DNA from: CAWHXG01 sp963833235
GTDB lineage: Bacteria; Pseudomonadota; Alphaproteobacteria; Rhodobacterales; Rhodobacteraceae
Assembly (NCBI GenBank): GCA_963833235.1
Contig: CAWHXG010000001.1
Span: 434,001 to 498,000 of the forward strand
Direction: 5' to 3'
DNA: 64,000 nt
Below the pieces are notes generated by a model. The model was not told the DNA's origin. It saw only the letters and a list, made by a program, of their open reading frames with translations, and made no database searches. This document shows, in pieces, positions 15,585 to 25,948 of this stretch; position 1 is the first letter of the stretch, and the number at the start of each line of letters is the position of its first letter. Position numbers and translations under genes: made by a program.

Positions 15585-17380
15585 TTACGGCGCGCGCCCC
15601 TGCGAGCTCCTCTTGGCGCTGCGTATCACGGCCGGGATGCTGAGGGGAAAGAGAAGGTCGACGAAGCGCTCGGCCGTCGGCTGCGGCTCGTGGTTGGCCA
15701 GCCCCGGTCGCTCGTTGGCCTCGATGAACACGTAGTCCGGTCCCGCGGGCTTTTGCACCATCAGGTCGATGCCGGTCACCGGTATCTCGATCGCGTGCGC
15801 GGCGGCGATGGCCGCGTCGATCAGCGCCGGATGGGTTTCGCCGGTCACGTCGTGGATGGTGCCGCCGGTGTGCAGGTTGGCGGTCTTGCGCACCTGCAGC
15901 ATCCGTTCCCATCGGCAGCACGTCGTCCATGGCGAAGCCCGCCTCGCGGACGCAACGCTCCGTCTCTGCGTCCAGCGGGAATGCGGCTCTCGCCGCCGGT
16001 CGCGGCGGCGCCGCCGGCGGCTCTGGGCCTCGATCAGACTTTCGATGCTGGCTTCGCCCGTCGCCGACGATGCGCGGCGGGCGGCGCAGGGCGGCGGCGA
16101 CCACCCGGTAGTCGATCACGATCGAGGCGCAGGTCCTGACCCTCGAAACAGGTCTCCAGCAGCAACGTCGGGGCAGACGCTGGCGCGCCTCGGCCATGGC
16201 ATCGCGCAGGGCCTCCCGCGTGCGCATGTCGACGGCGATGCCGCGCCCCTGTTCGCCGCGCGCCGGCTTCACCACGACCGACCCGTGCTCCTCGAGGAAG
16301 GCGCGGGCGCTGCCGTCGTCGCGGCATTCCACCTGCGCCGGCACCCGCACGCCGGCCGCCTCGACGATCCGCCGGGTGACGCGCTTGTCGTCGCAGATCG
16401 ACATGGCGACGGCCGAGGTGAACTCGCGACAGGCTCTCGCGGCACGCCATCGACGCGCCCGCCATAGCTGAGGCGGAAGAAGCCGCGCAGCGGCATCGAT
16501 CACGCTCGACGGCGATGCCCCGACGCCGCGCCTCGTCGACGATGATGCGCGCATAGGGGTTCAACTCGTCCTCCGGTGCGACACCGGTGAAGAGCCGCTC
16601 GTTGATCGGGTTCTTGCGCTTCACGGCATAGACCGGCACGCGCCGGAACCCGAGCTTCTCGTAGAGCGCGATCGCCTGTTCGTTGTCGTGGATCACGGAA
16701 AGGTCCATGAACGCGCAGCCGCGGCCCTGGAACTGCTCGGCCAGCCGCCGCACGAGCGACTCGCCGAGCCCCGGATGCGGCGCGTCGGGCGCCACCGCGA
16801 GGCACCAGAGCGAAGCGCCCTTTTCGGGGTCGTCGAAGGCGCGGCCATGGTCGATCCCCATGACGGAGCCGAGGATCGTGCCCGTCTCGGCGTCCTCGGC
16901 CACGTAGACGGTGATCACCCGCGCGTCGCGGGCCGACCAGAAGAACTCCGGCGGCACCGGCACCATGCCGCGGGCCGAGTAAATCCTGTTGATCCCGTCC
17001 GCGTCCAAGCGGGTCGAGATGCGGCGGATGAAGAAGGTCCGCCGCCGCTGGCTGGCCGGGCGATAGGTCGAGAGGTCCAGCCGGAAGGTATGCGAGGGGT
17101 CGAGGAACAGCTCCTGCGGGGCGGCGGCCAGCGTGACGTGAGGCTCGCGCACGTAGAAGGCGATGTCGCGCCGGTCGGGGCCCTCAGCGCGGATCGCCTC
17201 GGCGAGGCCTTCCGCGCTGGCGAAGGTCTGCGCGAAGAGCACGCGCCCCCAGCCGCAATCGACGATGGCGTCCTTGCGCGGTTCCGCCGCCTGCGGTCCG
17301 TTCGGCCGCCCGCCTTCCGTCCGGTGGCGCTTCAGCCGGTGGCTCTGTCGTCCCGCCTGGGGGGTCCGCGGTCCGCTCAT
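15585..17380 (-). pseudogene. ngg: N-acetylglutaminylglutamine synthetase, heavily frameshifted
   Basis: Makes N-acetylglutaminylglutamine from N-acetylglutamine units; first step of the osmoprotectant NAGGN. The N-terminal GNAT domain is intact (start 17380; LAVAPDAPHPGLGESLVRRL and DLSVIHDNEQAIALYEKLGF) up to about 16515. The C-terminal ATP-grasp half is then broken by about ten frame changes between 16510 and 15895. The pieces read on in order: GFFRLSYGGR, SMACRESLS, FTSAVAMSICDDKRVTRR, SVVVKPARGEQGRGIAVD, LLLETCFEGQDLR, IVIDYRVVAAALRR, PLDAETERCVREAGFAM, LQVRKTANLHTGGTIHDVT and DYVFIEANERPGL. Almost all breaks are single extra bases; removing them gives about 594 residues, the normal size. 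The start is 1 base after the asnO stop. Confidence 0.85.
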
Positions 17381-17381
17381 G

Positions 17382-19159
17382 TCAGACCCCCAGTTCCTGC
17401 AGCCACATCTCCAGAAGGGCCACCTGCCACAGCTCGGAGCCGCGCAGCGGCGTGATGTGATCGGCGGGCGCCGCGAAGAGCGTTTCAAGGTAGTCCTGCC
17501 GGAACAGGCCGCGTTCCCGGGCCGCCTCGTTCGTCAAGGCATCGCGCACCATCTCCAGATACGGACCCTCGATGTATTTCAGCGCCGGTACCGGGAAGTA
17601 GCCCTTCGGCCGGTCGATCACCGCCGTCGGGATCACCTTGCGCGCGGCGTCCTTCAGCACGCCCTTGCCGCCCTGCGCCAGCTTGAACCGCGAGGGGATG
17701 CGCCCTGCCAGCTCGACCAGCTCGTGGTCGAGGAACGGCACCCGCGCTTCCAGCCCCCACGCCATCGTCATGCTGTCGACCCGCTTCACCGGGTCGTCCA
17801 CCAGCATCACGTTGGTGTCGAGCCGCAGTGCCTTGTCCACCGGGTCATCGGCGCCCGGGGCGGCGAAATGGCCGCGCACGAATTCCAGGCTCTCGTCGCG
17901 CGGGGCGTGATAGTCGGGGTTCAGATGCGCGCCCAGCTTCGTCATGGGTCCTGTCGAAGAAGGCGGCGGCATAGGCGCTCAGCGCATCGTTGCTGTCGGC
18001 CAGGGGCGGGTACCAGTGATAGCCGCCGAACACCTCGTCGGCGCCCTGCCCCGATCTGCACCACCTTGATCGTCTTGCTGACCTCCCGGCTGAGCAGGAA
18101 GAACCCGATGTTGTCATAGCTGACCATCGGTTCCGACATCGCGGCAATGGCGTGGGGCAGGTTTGTGCGCATCTCGTCGGAAGGCACGAAGATCTGATGG
18201 TGGTCGGTCCCGTAATGCGCGGCGATCAGGTCGGAATACTTGAACTCGTCGCCCAGTTCGCCGTTCGCCGCCTCGAAGCCGATGGAATAGGTGGCGAGCC
18301 CCTGCTGCCCCTCCTCGGCCAGCAGCCCCACGATCAGCGAGCTGTCGACCCCGCCCGAGAGCAGCACGCCTACTGGCACGTCGGCCACCATGCGGCGCCG
18401 CACGGCGACGCGCAGCGCCTCCAGCACCGCGTCGGCCCAGTCCTCGGCACTCCGCTCCGCCTCCTCGGCGCTGCGGGTGAAGTCCGGCGCCCAGTAGGTC
18501 GTGTCGTGCTGGCTGCCGTCCGGCTCGATCATGCGGATCGTCGCGGCGGGCAGCTTGCGAACCCCGGCAAGAATGGTGCGCGGGGCCGGAACGACCGCAT
18601 GCCATGTCATGTAGTGGTGCAAAGCCACCCGATCGATGGACGTATCGATTTCCCCGGCCTTAACCAGCGCAGGCAGCGACGAAGCGAAGGCCAGACGCCC
18701 CCTGCCTTCAGCCAGATAAAGCGGCTTGATCCCGAACCTGTCGCGCACCAGCGCCACGCGACCGGTTTCCCGGTCGTGGATCGCGAAGGCGAACATGCCC
18801 TGCAGCCGCGGCACGGCCTCCGGCCCCCACTCGGCCCAGGCCTTCAGGATAACCTCGGTATCGCCGGTAGAGGCGAACCTGTGGCCCTTCTCCTCCAGAG
18901 TCTTCCGAAGCTCGGGATAATTGTAGATGCAGCCGTTGAAGGCGATCGTCAGTCCGAGCGCGGTATCGGTGAAGGGCTGCGCTGCGGCCTCGGTCAGGTC
19001 GATGATCTTCAGGCGCCGGTGCCCGAAACCCACCCGCCCGCGCAGGATCATCCCCGAACCGTCGGGGCCCCGGGTGGCCATGGCGGAACTGATGGCGGCC
19101 AGGCGCGGGGCCGAGGCCTCGCTGCCGTCGAACGTGATCTCGCCGCAGATGCCGCACAT
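17382..19159 (-). pseudogene. asnO: N-acetylglutaminylglutamine amidotransferase AsnO-like, two frameshifts
   Basis: Asparagine-synthetase-like enzyme that amidates N-acetylglutaminylglutamine to NAGGN. The N-terminal glutamine amidotransferase domain begins with the catalytic Cys2 (MCGICGEI); the synthetase PP-loop is VLLSGGVDSS. One extra base near 18055 (VVQ to SGQGADEVFGGYHW) and another near 17940 (FFDRTHD to KLGAHLN) break the frame; corrected length is 591 residues, as expected. It is the first gene of the ngg and M42 peptidase operon. Because everything up to 18056 is intact, a truncated protein with the glutaminase domain and PP-loop could still be made. Confidence 0.85.
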
Positions 19160-19307
19160 GCCACTTCGCCCTCAGGTTCCGGCCGCGGCCTCCGCCGTCG
19201 TGGCGGCCTGCACGGTCATTCCAGGGCGCAACGCCCCGGCGGGACCATCGGTTCACGGGCCCTTCCGCGGCGGCGGATAAACCGGGGGCGTCGTGGCGGC
19301 AAGAGGC

Positions 19308-20012
19308 TCAGAGGTTGAGGGTCTGGGTCAGCACCTGGCCCAGATCGGGGCTCACGAATTGCCGGGTCTGCCAAGGCACGCCGTCGTCGCCGATCCAGAA
19401 CTCGGAGACCAGCACGGCACCGGCGTCATCGGTGCAGCGCTCTACCCTGCGCGAGGTCGCATGGCTCCGGCCCAGCACCGTGATCGTCTCGCGCCCCGCG
19501 TCCGCGAGGGTGCAGCTCAGCGGCACGCGCACCACCTGATCGGTTCCGTCGAGGTAGCGCAGCGCGCGGTCGTAGCTGCCGGTCTGCCCGGCGTCCAGGC
19601 GGCTGCGCAGCGGCGCCGTTTCGGCCGAGAGCAGATCGGGGCCGATCCCGCGCGTGGCGAAGAGCACCGGGCCGTCCAGCATCACGCTCGCCTGATCGGG
19701 GGAAAGCCATGTGGTGACCCCGCCGTTCTGCGCGCCCACTGTCACGGCGGCCCGGGCGCCGATGGTGGGAATCTCGACGTAGAGCAGCGGCACTCCGATC
19801 GCGTCCGCCGTCGCGCGATCGATCAACGGCCGGCTGGCGTCTGGCGCAGGGGCGAAGCGGCTGGCGATCTCGCGCTGGAACGTTTCGGTCAGAAGGTTGG
19901 CCGAGGTCACGCCGGAGGGATCGGTCGAGCAGCCCGCCAGCAGGGCGCCGAGGCCGGCCATTCCGGCAAGCCCGCGCAGGATCCGGGCCACGTGCGCGCC
20001 GCAGCACCTCAT
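19308..20012 (-). CDS. yjbF: YjbF-like lipoprotein (exopolysaccharide/group 4 capsule type)
   Basis: Predicted outer-membrane lipoprotein of 234 residues with lipobox LLAGC (C28). The start ATG at 20012 overlaps the yjbH stop by 4 bases; an in-frame TTG six codons upstream is less likely. The mature chain (LLTETFQREIASRF, later VEIPTIGARAAVTVGAQNGG and TTWLSPDQASVML) fits the YjbF/GfcB family linked to exopolysaccharide secretion. Its role is inferred from the pairing with yjbH and from the polysaccharide genes upstream. Confidence 0.8.
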   Translation of the reverse strand: MRCCGAHVARILRGLAGMAGLGALLAGCSTDPSGVTSANLLTETFQREIASRFAPAPDASRPLIDRATADAIGVPLLYVEIPTIGARAAVTVGAQNGGVTTWLSPDQASVMLDGPVLFATRGIGPDLLSAETAPLRSRLDAGQTGSYDRALRYLDGTDQVVRVPLSCTLADAGRETITVLGRSHATSRRVERCTDDAGAVLVSEFWIGDDGVPWQTRQFVSPDLGQVLTQTLNL

Positions 20013-22165
20013 CGCCAGAACCTGCCCCATTGTTCCTCCACCCGGTAGCGGCGCCCGTCCTCGGTCAGATCGAAGAGCCGCCCGGGCACCTCGAGCCGCG
20101 CCCCGCCATCGCGCGTCAGTGGCCGCAGCACGATGTTCTCCTTTATGCGCGCCGAGCGGCCCAGAAGCCAGTCGAACGGCACGGTCATCGTGATGCCCTT
20201 GTCGAAAGAGCCTTCGCCAAAGTCTTCGGAGGAGGCGTCCGTGAAGGTCGCGAAGGCCCCGACCTTCCAGCCGTTGGCGAAGACCCGCTCCAGCCCGAAG
20301 GTGGCGCCGTAGTCGCCGGCCAAGTACCGACCCACATCGACCTGCCCGAGGAAATCAGGGGTGAACCGCCAATAGAGCGAGGCGTGCCCGGTCACCACGT
20401 CGTAATCCTGCAGGCCGAACGCGCCCTGGAAATCGCGCTGCCGCACCGCGTTCACCTCCACGCCAAGGGCATAACGCTTCTCATAGGGCGCCCAGAGAAC
20501 CTCTGTCGAGGCGCCGGCGAACATCTGCTCGAGGTAGCCCGCCGTCACCCGGCCATAGAAATCGGGGGCGGGCTGGAAGTAGTAGGCGCCGTAGAGACTG
20601 TCGATCCCGGGATCGCCCTCGCGCTCGTAGCGCGCGAAGTTGCTGCGCACCCGCGGCAGATCGGATTGCGAATCCCGCGAGCCGTCGCCGACATTGCCGA
20701 TCAGCTCCTTGCGGACGGTTCCGGCGAAGACAAAGCCCGGGGCGGGCCGCCAGGCCACCCCCGCCTGCAGCCCAACATCAGCGCGCACCGGCTCCTCGGG
20801 ATCGAACAGGCTCGTCTGCACGTAGGGGCCGAAGCTGAAGGTCACCCGCGGGTAGACGCCCGGCGCGAACTCCAGCGTCTCCGGCGCCACCGAGTCGGTC
20901 GAAACGGCCGCGCGCTCGAGGATGCGCTCGGTCCCGTCAGGCTGCACGGCCAGCTGTTCCAGATCGCCGCGGCGGAAGGTGTGGGAGGGCAGCTCGATCC
21001 CGTTCTGCACCAGGACGACCGTGAACGTCTCTATGGAGGCGGGCATCACCCGGGTCATGATCCGTGCCGAGCGCCCGATGGCCTGCGCGCTGGCCAGATA
21101 CCCCAGGTTGCGGACCCACATCACCGCTTCGGTGGGTGCCAGGCGCAGGGCCTCAAGCTCCATCCGCTCGGCGCGCAGCGCCGCCGAGGCGAGATCCCGC
21201 ACCTGGCCGCGCAGGTTCTGCGATTGCGCCCAGCTTGTGGTATAGAAGTCGGGCTGCGCCTCGCGCGTGGGGCGTGGCAGCACGGGAGGCGGTGCGCCAT
21301 CGCGGATGCCGGCATTGGGCGGGCGCTTGGGGTTGATCGAAACCTGCGCCGTCACCCCGAACTCGCTTCCGTAGAGCGCATAGGCGCCCAGCCGCAGATC
21401 GCGGTTGACCTGATATTCCGCCCCGAAGTTGACGGGAGTCTTGCGGTCGAAGATTCCGCGCTCGCCATCCTCAAGGTCGTAGTTGTCCGAGGAGTACTCC
21501 GCCTTCAGCGTCAGCCCCGGCATGGGCCGCACCGCGATCCCGCCGAAGGGGGCGACATCGCCGCGGAAAAGCTGATCGGCGTTCAACTCGCCGCCCTCCT
21601 CCACATTGACGTCGGGGCGCGTGGCGATCGAGCCGATGGAGCCGTTGGAGCCAAGGCGCCCCCAGCCGAGGCCGCCGGTCACCGTCACTCGGTCGTCGGC
21701 GAAGGATTTGCTGGCCACGAGATATTCGCCGGAGAGCAGCCCCGTGCCGATGAAGTCCTGCAGGCCCAGCGTGACCGCCGGGCGGTTCGCCCCCTCCGTC
21801 AGCAGCATCAGCCGCAGATCGAAGCTCCGGTCGTAGAAGGTGTCGAAGCTCTCGGAGTTCCAGTTGCGCAGCGCCGAGTAGCGAAAGCTGCCGCCGATCC
21901 GCGGCGCAAGCTGAAAGCCCAGCGTCGTGCGCGTCGTGCCGGCGAAGTTGGCCACGTTGATGGAGATCTCGCCGTCGGGCATGGCCTCGGCGGTCGGCAT
22001 GTCGATCAGGCCGGGCACACCATAGAAGTTCAGCTCGGGATCGAGGCGCGCCGCGTAGTCGGTATCGCCGATGGGGCCGAACAGCTCCTGCGCGCCCGCA
22101 CGCGGCGCCAGCGGCGGCGCGCTCCAGAGCAGCAGGGCAAGGACGGTTGCAATTGTCAGACGCAC
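20009..22165 (-). CDS. yjbH: YjbH-like outer-membrane protein for exopolysaccharide
   Basis: A 718-residue protein read from a GTG at 22165, which begins a good signal peptide (VRLTIATVLALLLWSAPPL, cleavage near AGAQ); a longer frame start at 22300 adds a non-signal leader and is rejected. The body is rich in alternating beta segments ending in aromatic residues (FRYSALRNWNSESFDTFYDR, LRLGAYALYGSEFGVTAQ, ALGVEVNAVRQRDFQG), as expected for the YjbH/DUF940 beta-barrel family. It overlaps yjbF. In E. coli yjbEFGH is an exopolysaccharide-related operon; yjbE and yjbG are not seen here. Confidence 0.85.
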   Translation of the reverse strand: MRLTIATVLALLLWSAPPLAPRAGAQELFGPIGDTDYAARLDPELNFYGVPGLIDMPTAEAMPDGEISINVANFAGTTRTTLGFQLAPRIGGSFRYSALRNWNSESFDTFYDRSFDLRLMLLTEGANRPAVTLGLQDFIGTGLLSGEYLVASKSFADDRVTVTGGLGWGRLGSNGSIGSIATRPDVNVEEGGELNADQLFRGDVAPFGGIAVRPMPGLTLKAEYSSDNYDLEDGERGIFDRKTPVNFGAEYQVNRDLRLGAYALYGSEFGVTAQVSINPKRPPNAGIRDGAPPPVLPRPTREAQPDFYTTSWAQSQNLRGQVRDLASAALRAERMELEALRLAPTEAVMWVRNLGYLASAQAIGRSARIMTRVMPASIETFTVVLVQNGIELPSHTFRRGDLEQLAVQPDGTERILERAAVSTDSVAPETLEFAPGVYPRVTFSFGPYVQTSLFDPEEPVRADVGLQAGVAWRPAPGFVFAGTVRKELIGNVGDGSRDSQSDLPRVRSNFARYEREGDPGIDSLYGAYYFQPAPDFYGRVTAGYLEQMFAGASTEVLWAPYEKRYALGVEVNAVRQRDFQGAFGLQDYDVVTGHASLYWRFTPDFLGQVDVGRYLAGDYGATFGLERVFANGWKVGAFATFTDASSEDFGEGSFDKGITMTVPFDWLLGRSARIKENIVLRPLTRDGGARLEVPGRLFDLTEDGRRYRVEEQWGRFWR

Positions 22166-22312
22166 GCTTGCCGCCCCGCGGTTCCGGACCGGGCCAACCC
22201 GTGGCCCCTGCCACAGGCTATCGTCGGGGTTGGCTCCGGGGGCAACCGCGGCAGCGGCGATTTCGCGCCGAGCGCGGCGCGGCTGTGTCCGAATTCCCAC
22301 GTCTGCCGCCCG

Positions 22313-24178
22313 TCAGCCCAGGCGCTGCCCGGGTATCGCCATCGCGCCCTCGACCCACCGGCCCAGCACGGCGCGGGCCGCCGCCTCGTCGCCGTTGTCG
22401 ATGGCCAGCTGCATGTCCTTCAGGGCCGCCGCCACCTCGATCTGGCTCAGGCAGCCCTCGCGGGCGCGGGTGATCTTGGGATGCCGGGTGGTCATGCGAT
22501 CCTCGCCGATGAGCAGCTCCTCGTGCAGCTTCTCGCCCAGGCGCAGGCCGGTGATCTTGATCTCGATGTCGCCGTCGGGCGTGCCGGGCTCGCGCACGGT
22601 GTAGCCCGCTGCCTCGATCATCTGGCGGGCCAGCCGTCGGATCGGCACGGGCTTGCCCATGTCGAGCACGAACACATCCTCGCCCCGCGACAGCGCGCAC
22701 GAGATCAGAACCAGCCGCGCCGCTTCGGGGATGGTCATGAAGTAGCGCGTGACGTCCTCGTGGGTCAGGGTGACCGGGCCGCCATTGGCGATCTGATCCT
22801 CGAAGAGCGGAATGACCGAGCCCGAAGACCCCAGAACATTTCCGAACCGCACGATGGAAAAGACCGTGCCGGTGCTGCGCGAGGCCATGTCCTGCACGAC
22901 CATCTCGGCCAGCCGCTTCGATGCGCCCATCACGTTCGCGGGCCGCACTGCCTTGTCGGTCGACACCAGCAGGAAGCGCCCGACGCCGGCGTCGCGCGCC
23001 GCATCTGCCAGAACGCGCGTGCCGAAGATGTTGTTGTGAAGGCCCGAAAGCGGGTTCCGCTCCACCAGCGGCACATGTTTGTAGGCGGCAGCATGCAGCA
23101 CCACGTCCACGTCGCCATCCGCCAGAACCCCCCGGCAGAGCCGCGCATCGGTGACCGAGCCCAGCACCGGCATGATCTCCACCGCGGGATTGAGGCCGTT
23201 CAGCTCGATGTCGATGTTGTAAAGCGCCAGCTCGCTGTTCTCCAGCAAAACCAGCCGGCGCGGCTGGCATAGCAGAACCTGGCGGCAAAGCTCCGACCCG
23301 ATGGAGCCGCCAGCCCCGGTCACCAGAACGCTGCGGCCGCGATAGATGCTTTCGGCGTTCGCCAGATCGTCGTCGAACTGCGAGCGCGGCAGCAGGTCGG
23401 CGGGGTTCACCGGCTTCAGTTTGTTGACCAGCTCCTCTTCGCCTGCCAGCTGCGCGAAGGAGGGCAGGGCCTGCACGTCGACGCCCAGGGGGGCCAGCCG
23501 CCGCGAGATGCGCAGGCGCTGCGGCGAGGGCAGCGAGGGCATCGCCAGCAGGACCCGGTGAATTTTCTTGTTGCGGATCGTCGATTCCAGATCGGCGGGC
23601 GACAGCACCGGCAGGCCGGCCACGGTCATCCGCCGCATCGCCGGGTTGTCGTCCACGAAGGCCACCACGGCCAGCCGCTGGTCGTGGCGCAGGGCCGCGG
23701 CCAGCTGCATGCCGGTGCGCCCGGCGCCGTAGATCAGCACCGCCGCCCGCGGGTTCCGGGTGTGCAGGATGCGTAGCAAAAGCCAGCGCATGCCGAGCCG
23801 CGCCGCCACCGTGGAGAGGAACAGAACCAGCCCGAAGATCAGGAAGGTCGACCAGGGCGCAATCCCATCGGCCAGCCCGTTCAGGGCACCGGCGGCCAGA
23901 GCAATCAGCAACGCATGCACCGATCCGATGCCAAGGCCCGCCGTCTCCACGTCGTTCAACTGGATGCGGTGCAGGCCAAGCGTGTACGACATCATGCCGG
24001 CCAGGCCCATCAGCATCGGCGCCAGCTCCCAGTCGCTCAGCACGCTGCGCGGCAGGGCCGGGTCGCCAAGCTCAACGGCCAGGGCGATGTAGAGGGCCAA
24101 CGGGACGAGGAGGACGTCCACGACGAGCAGGATAAGCTGTTTCTGGTGTCGCGTCAGGTTCGTCGCAAGCTGATACAA
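22313..24178 (-). CDS. Membrane nucleotide-sugar 4,6-dehydratase, WbpM/CapD family
   Basis: It converts a UDP-N-acetylhexosamine to a 4-keto-6-deoxy sugar, the first step to rare sugars in capsule or O-antigen. It has 621 residues: four N-terminal membrane helices (residues about 15-130), a first nucleotide-binding fold (AVLIYGAGRTGMQLAAAL), then the SDR domain with VLVTGAGGSIGSELCRQ, VLHAAAYKHVPLVE and STDKAVRPANVMGASKR. Met in place of the usual catalytic Tyr in the MxxxK motif is typical of this family. It opens the leftward polysaccharide region and lies 147 bases upstream of yjbH. Confidence 0.92.
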   Translation of the reverse strand: MYQLATNLTRHQKQLILLVVDVLLVPLALYIALAVELGDPALPRSVLSDWELAPMLMGLAGMMSYTLGLHRIQLNDVETAGLGIGSVHALLIALAAGALNGLADGIAPWSTFLIFGLVLFLSTVAARLGMRWLLLRILHTRNPRAAVLIYGAGRTGMQLAAALRHDQRLAVVAFVDDNPAMRRMTVAGLPVLSPADLESTIRNKKIHRVLLAMPSLPSPQRLRISRRLAPLGVDVQALPSFAQLAGEEELVNKLKPVNPADLLPRSQFDDDLANAESIYRGRSVLVTGAGGSIGSELCRQVLLCQPRRLVLLENSELALYNIDIELNGLNPAVEIMPVLGSVTDARLCRGVLADGDVDVVLHAAAYKHVPLVERNPLSGLHNNIFGTRVLADAARDAGVGRFLLVSTDKAVRPANVMGASKRLAEMVVQDMASRSTGTVFSIVRFGNVLGSSGSVIPLFEDQIANGGPVTLTHEDVTRYFMTIPEAARLVLISCALSRGEDVFVLDMGKPVPIRRLARQMIEAAGYTVREPGTPDGDIEIKITGLRLGEKLHEELLIGEDRMTTRHPKITRAREGCLSQIEVAAALKDMQLAIDNGDEAAARAVLGRWVEGAMAIPGQRLG

Positions 24179-24395
24179 AAGCCGCTCCTACCTTCTCGCC
24201 CCCGGTCTCTCGGGCCGCCGGGGTCTCTGTCCCATCCGGAACAATCCGGCGTCAGGGCGGCCGCTTGTCGGCGCGAGCCTTCCCTGCAGCCGGTAATCCG
24301 GCCTTGATCCCGCCTAGCAGAGCTTTCCTTTCACCGCCAGTTGGTTGTCCGGCGATGCCCGGTTTTGCGCCGTTTCCGCCACACTGCCGGCTGCG

Positions 24396-25031
24396 TCACC
24401 TCCGGTTTGCCCGGCGAGCCGGACGGTGCAGAACGGCGCCGAGGGTGGCCCACAGGATCCACAGATCGAGGCAGGGGTTCGCCCGCCGCTGATAGATCAG
24501 GTCCAGCCGCGCCTTTGCCGGCACGCAGCGCCGCAGATAGGTCTCGTGGGTCTCCGCCGGGGTGGCGCAGGCCGCCAGCAAAACCGCCTCCTGCCGATGG
24601 TAGACCAGCGTCGCGAGCCCGGTGATCCCCGGACGCGATCGCAGAACCCGGGCATAGAGCTCCGGCGCCGCCTCGACATAGGCGCGCAGCGGCGGGCGGG
24701 GGCCGACGAGGCTGATATCGCCGCGCAGCACGTTGAGGATCTGCGGCAGCTCGTCCAGGCGCAGGGCGCGCAGGCGGCGGCCCGTCGCGGTGATCCTGCC
24801 GGCCTTGTCGGCGCCGGTCACGCCGGAATTGTCGGCGCCCCCAATGCGCATCGTGCGGAATTTCCACAAGGTGAAGCCGCGCTCCACGTCGCGCATGCGT
24901 TCAGAGGCGTAGAGCACCGGCGCCCCGTCCCGCCACAGGATGGTCAGCGCGATGGCCGCCATCAGCGGCAGCGCCATCGGCAGGACCAGAAGCACCACCA
25001 GCAGATCGAGCGTGCGCTTGGCCGGGGTCAT
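24396..25031 (-). CDS. Undecaprenyl-phosphate sugar phosphotransferase (PglC/WcaJ type)
   Basis: Starts glycan assembly by moving a sugar-1-phosphate to the lipid carrier. It has 211 residues: one N-terminal re-entrant helix (LDLLVVLLVLPMALPLMAAI), then the family motifs ERMRDVERGFTLWKFRTMR, LRLDELPQILNVLRGDISLVGPRP and PGITGLATL. This is the short PglC form. Its ATG overlaps the stop of the epimerase gene (ATGA). The sugar may be the product of the neighbouring 4,6-dehydratase, but this is inference. Confidence 0.92.
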   Translation of the reverse strand: MTPAKRTLDLLVVLLVLPMALPLMAAIALTILWRDGAPVLYASERMRDVERGFTLWKFRTMRIGGADNSGVTGADKAGRITATGRRLRALRLDELPQILNVLRGDISLVGPRPPLRAYVEAAPELYARVLRSRPGITGLATLVYHRQEAVLLAACATPAETHETYLRRCVPAKARLDLIYQRRANPCLDLWILWATLGAVLHRPARRANRR

Positions 25032-25948
25032 GCGCCCGCGTCGCACATCCCGGCGCCCGCCGCCGCGCGGCGCCAGTCGGCCACGAGCCCGGCGGCGTCG
25101 CCCTGCATCTCCCTGTCGAGCCCCGGGCAGCGAGCGAGCAGGCGCCCGATATCCAGGGTCACCTCCGGCATCGCGGCATCCGGCGCCGGGCGCGTCGCCC
25201 AGGGCATTCCGGCGGCCTGCAGGATCGCCCCCATCTCGAAGGGGCGCACCCCGTCCGCCACATTCAGAACCTCCGCACCCTCGGGCGGGGCGGCAAGCAG
25301 GCGGGCCAGCACCCGCGCCAGCGTACCCGGGCACAGATAGCTGCGGCGGGGGGTGCGGCCATCGGCGAACCGGTCGAGCGTCACCGGCGCGTCCGGGCGC
25401 GCCGCCGCGATCGCCCGGCCCAGCATGTCGGCGCCGATCACGTTCGCCAGCCGCAGAACGCTCAGCGCCGGACGGGGGCCTGCCGCCGCACCGTGTCGCT
25501 CCAGCACACCCGCCTCCATCGCCAGCTTCGCCCGTCCATAGGCCGCGGGCGGCACCGCGCCGCCGGCCGCCGCCTCTACCCAGGGGCCCCGCCCCGCCGC
25601 CGGATAGACAGCGGCGCTCGACATCAGGATGACATGCCCCAACCGGGCCACCCGCGCCGCCTCGAAGGCCTGCAACGCCAGCTCCGTGTTCGCCGCTAGG
25701 TCGCCGCCCGGATCCGCGGGCGTCACCCCCCAGAGCACCACCAGCGCCTGCACCTCGAGCGTTGCGAAGGCGGCGCCGAGCGCGGCGGGGCTGAGCGCCA
25801 TCGGCTCCACCGCCAGATCGATCCCCGGCCCGGCCCGCCGCGCCTGCCATGCCAGGGCAAGCCCCTCGCCCTCCAGCGCGCCCCGCGCCACGGCGCCGTG
25901 CAAGAGCCGGCCCACGGCGCCGCCGCCACCGGCCACCAGCGCCCTCAC
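25028..25948 (-). CDS. NAD-dependent epimerase/dehydratase family protein
   Basis: Extended SDR of 306 residues, probably acting on a nucleotide sugar or its lipid-linked form. The GTG start overlaps the ATPase stop (GTGA). The Rossmann motif is GGGGAVGRLL at the N-terminus and the catalytic region is SSAAVY followed by YGRAK (Tyr-x3-Lys). Together with the following sugar transferase this resembles gene pairs in which a 4-keto sugar is reduced before transfer. Substrate unknown. Confidence 0.8.
   Translation of the reverse strand: MRALVAGGGGAVGRLLHGAVARGALEGEGLALAWQARRAGPGIDLAVEPMALSPAALGAAFATLEVQALVVLWGVTPADPGGDLAANTELALQAFEAARVARLGHVILMSSAAVYPAAGRGPWVEAAAGGAVPPAAYGRAKLAMEAGVLERHGAAAGPRPALSVLRLANVIGADMLGRAIAAARPDAPVTLDRFADGRTPRRSYLCPGTLARVLARLLAAPPEGAEVLNVADGVRPFEMGAILQAAGMPWATRPAPDAAMPEVTLDIGRLLARCPGLDREMQGDAAGLVADWRRAAAGAGMCDAGA

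Noticed and set aside
14388..19159. Programmed ribosomal frameshifting in the NAGGN genes
   Set aside because: There are too many sites (about 15), with no repeated slippery sequence and several random contexts; decay or sequence error explains it better.
20030..23272. A 1080-codon open frame on the plus strand opposite yjbF, yjbH and the 4,6-dehydratase gene
   Set aside because: It is the antisense shadow of well-supported genes in GC-rich DNA; the translation is Arg/Gly/His-rich and matches no family.
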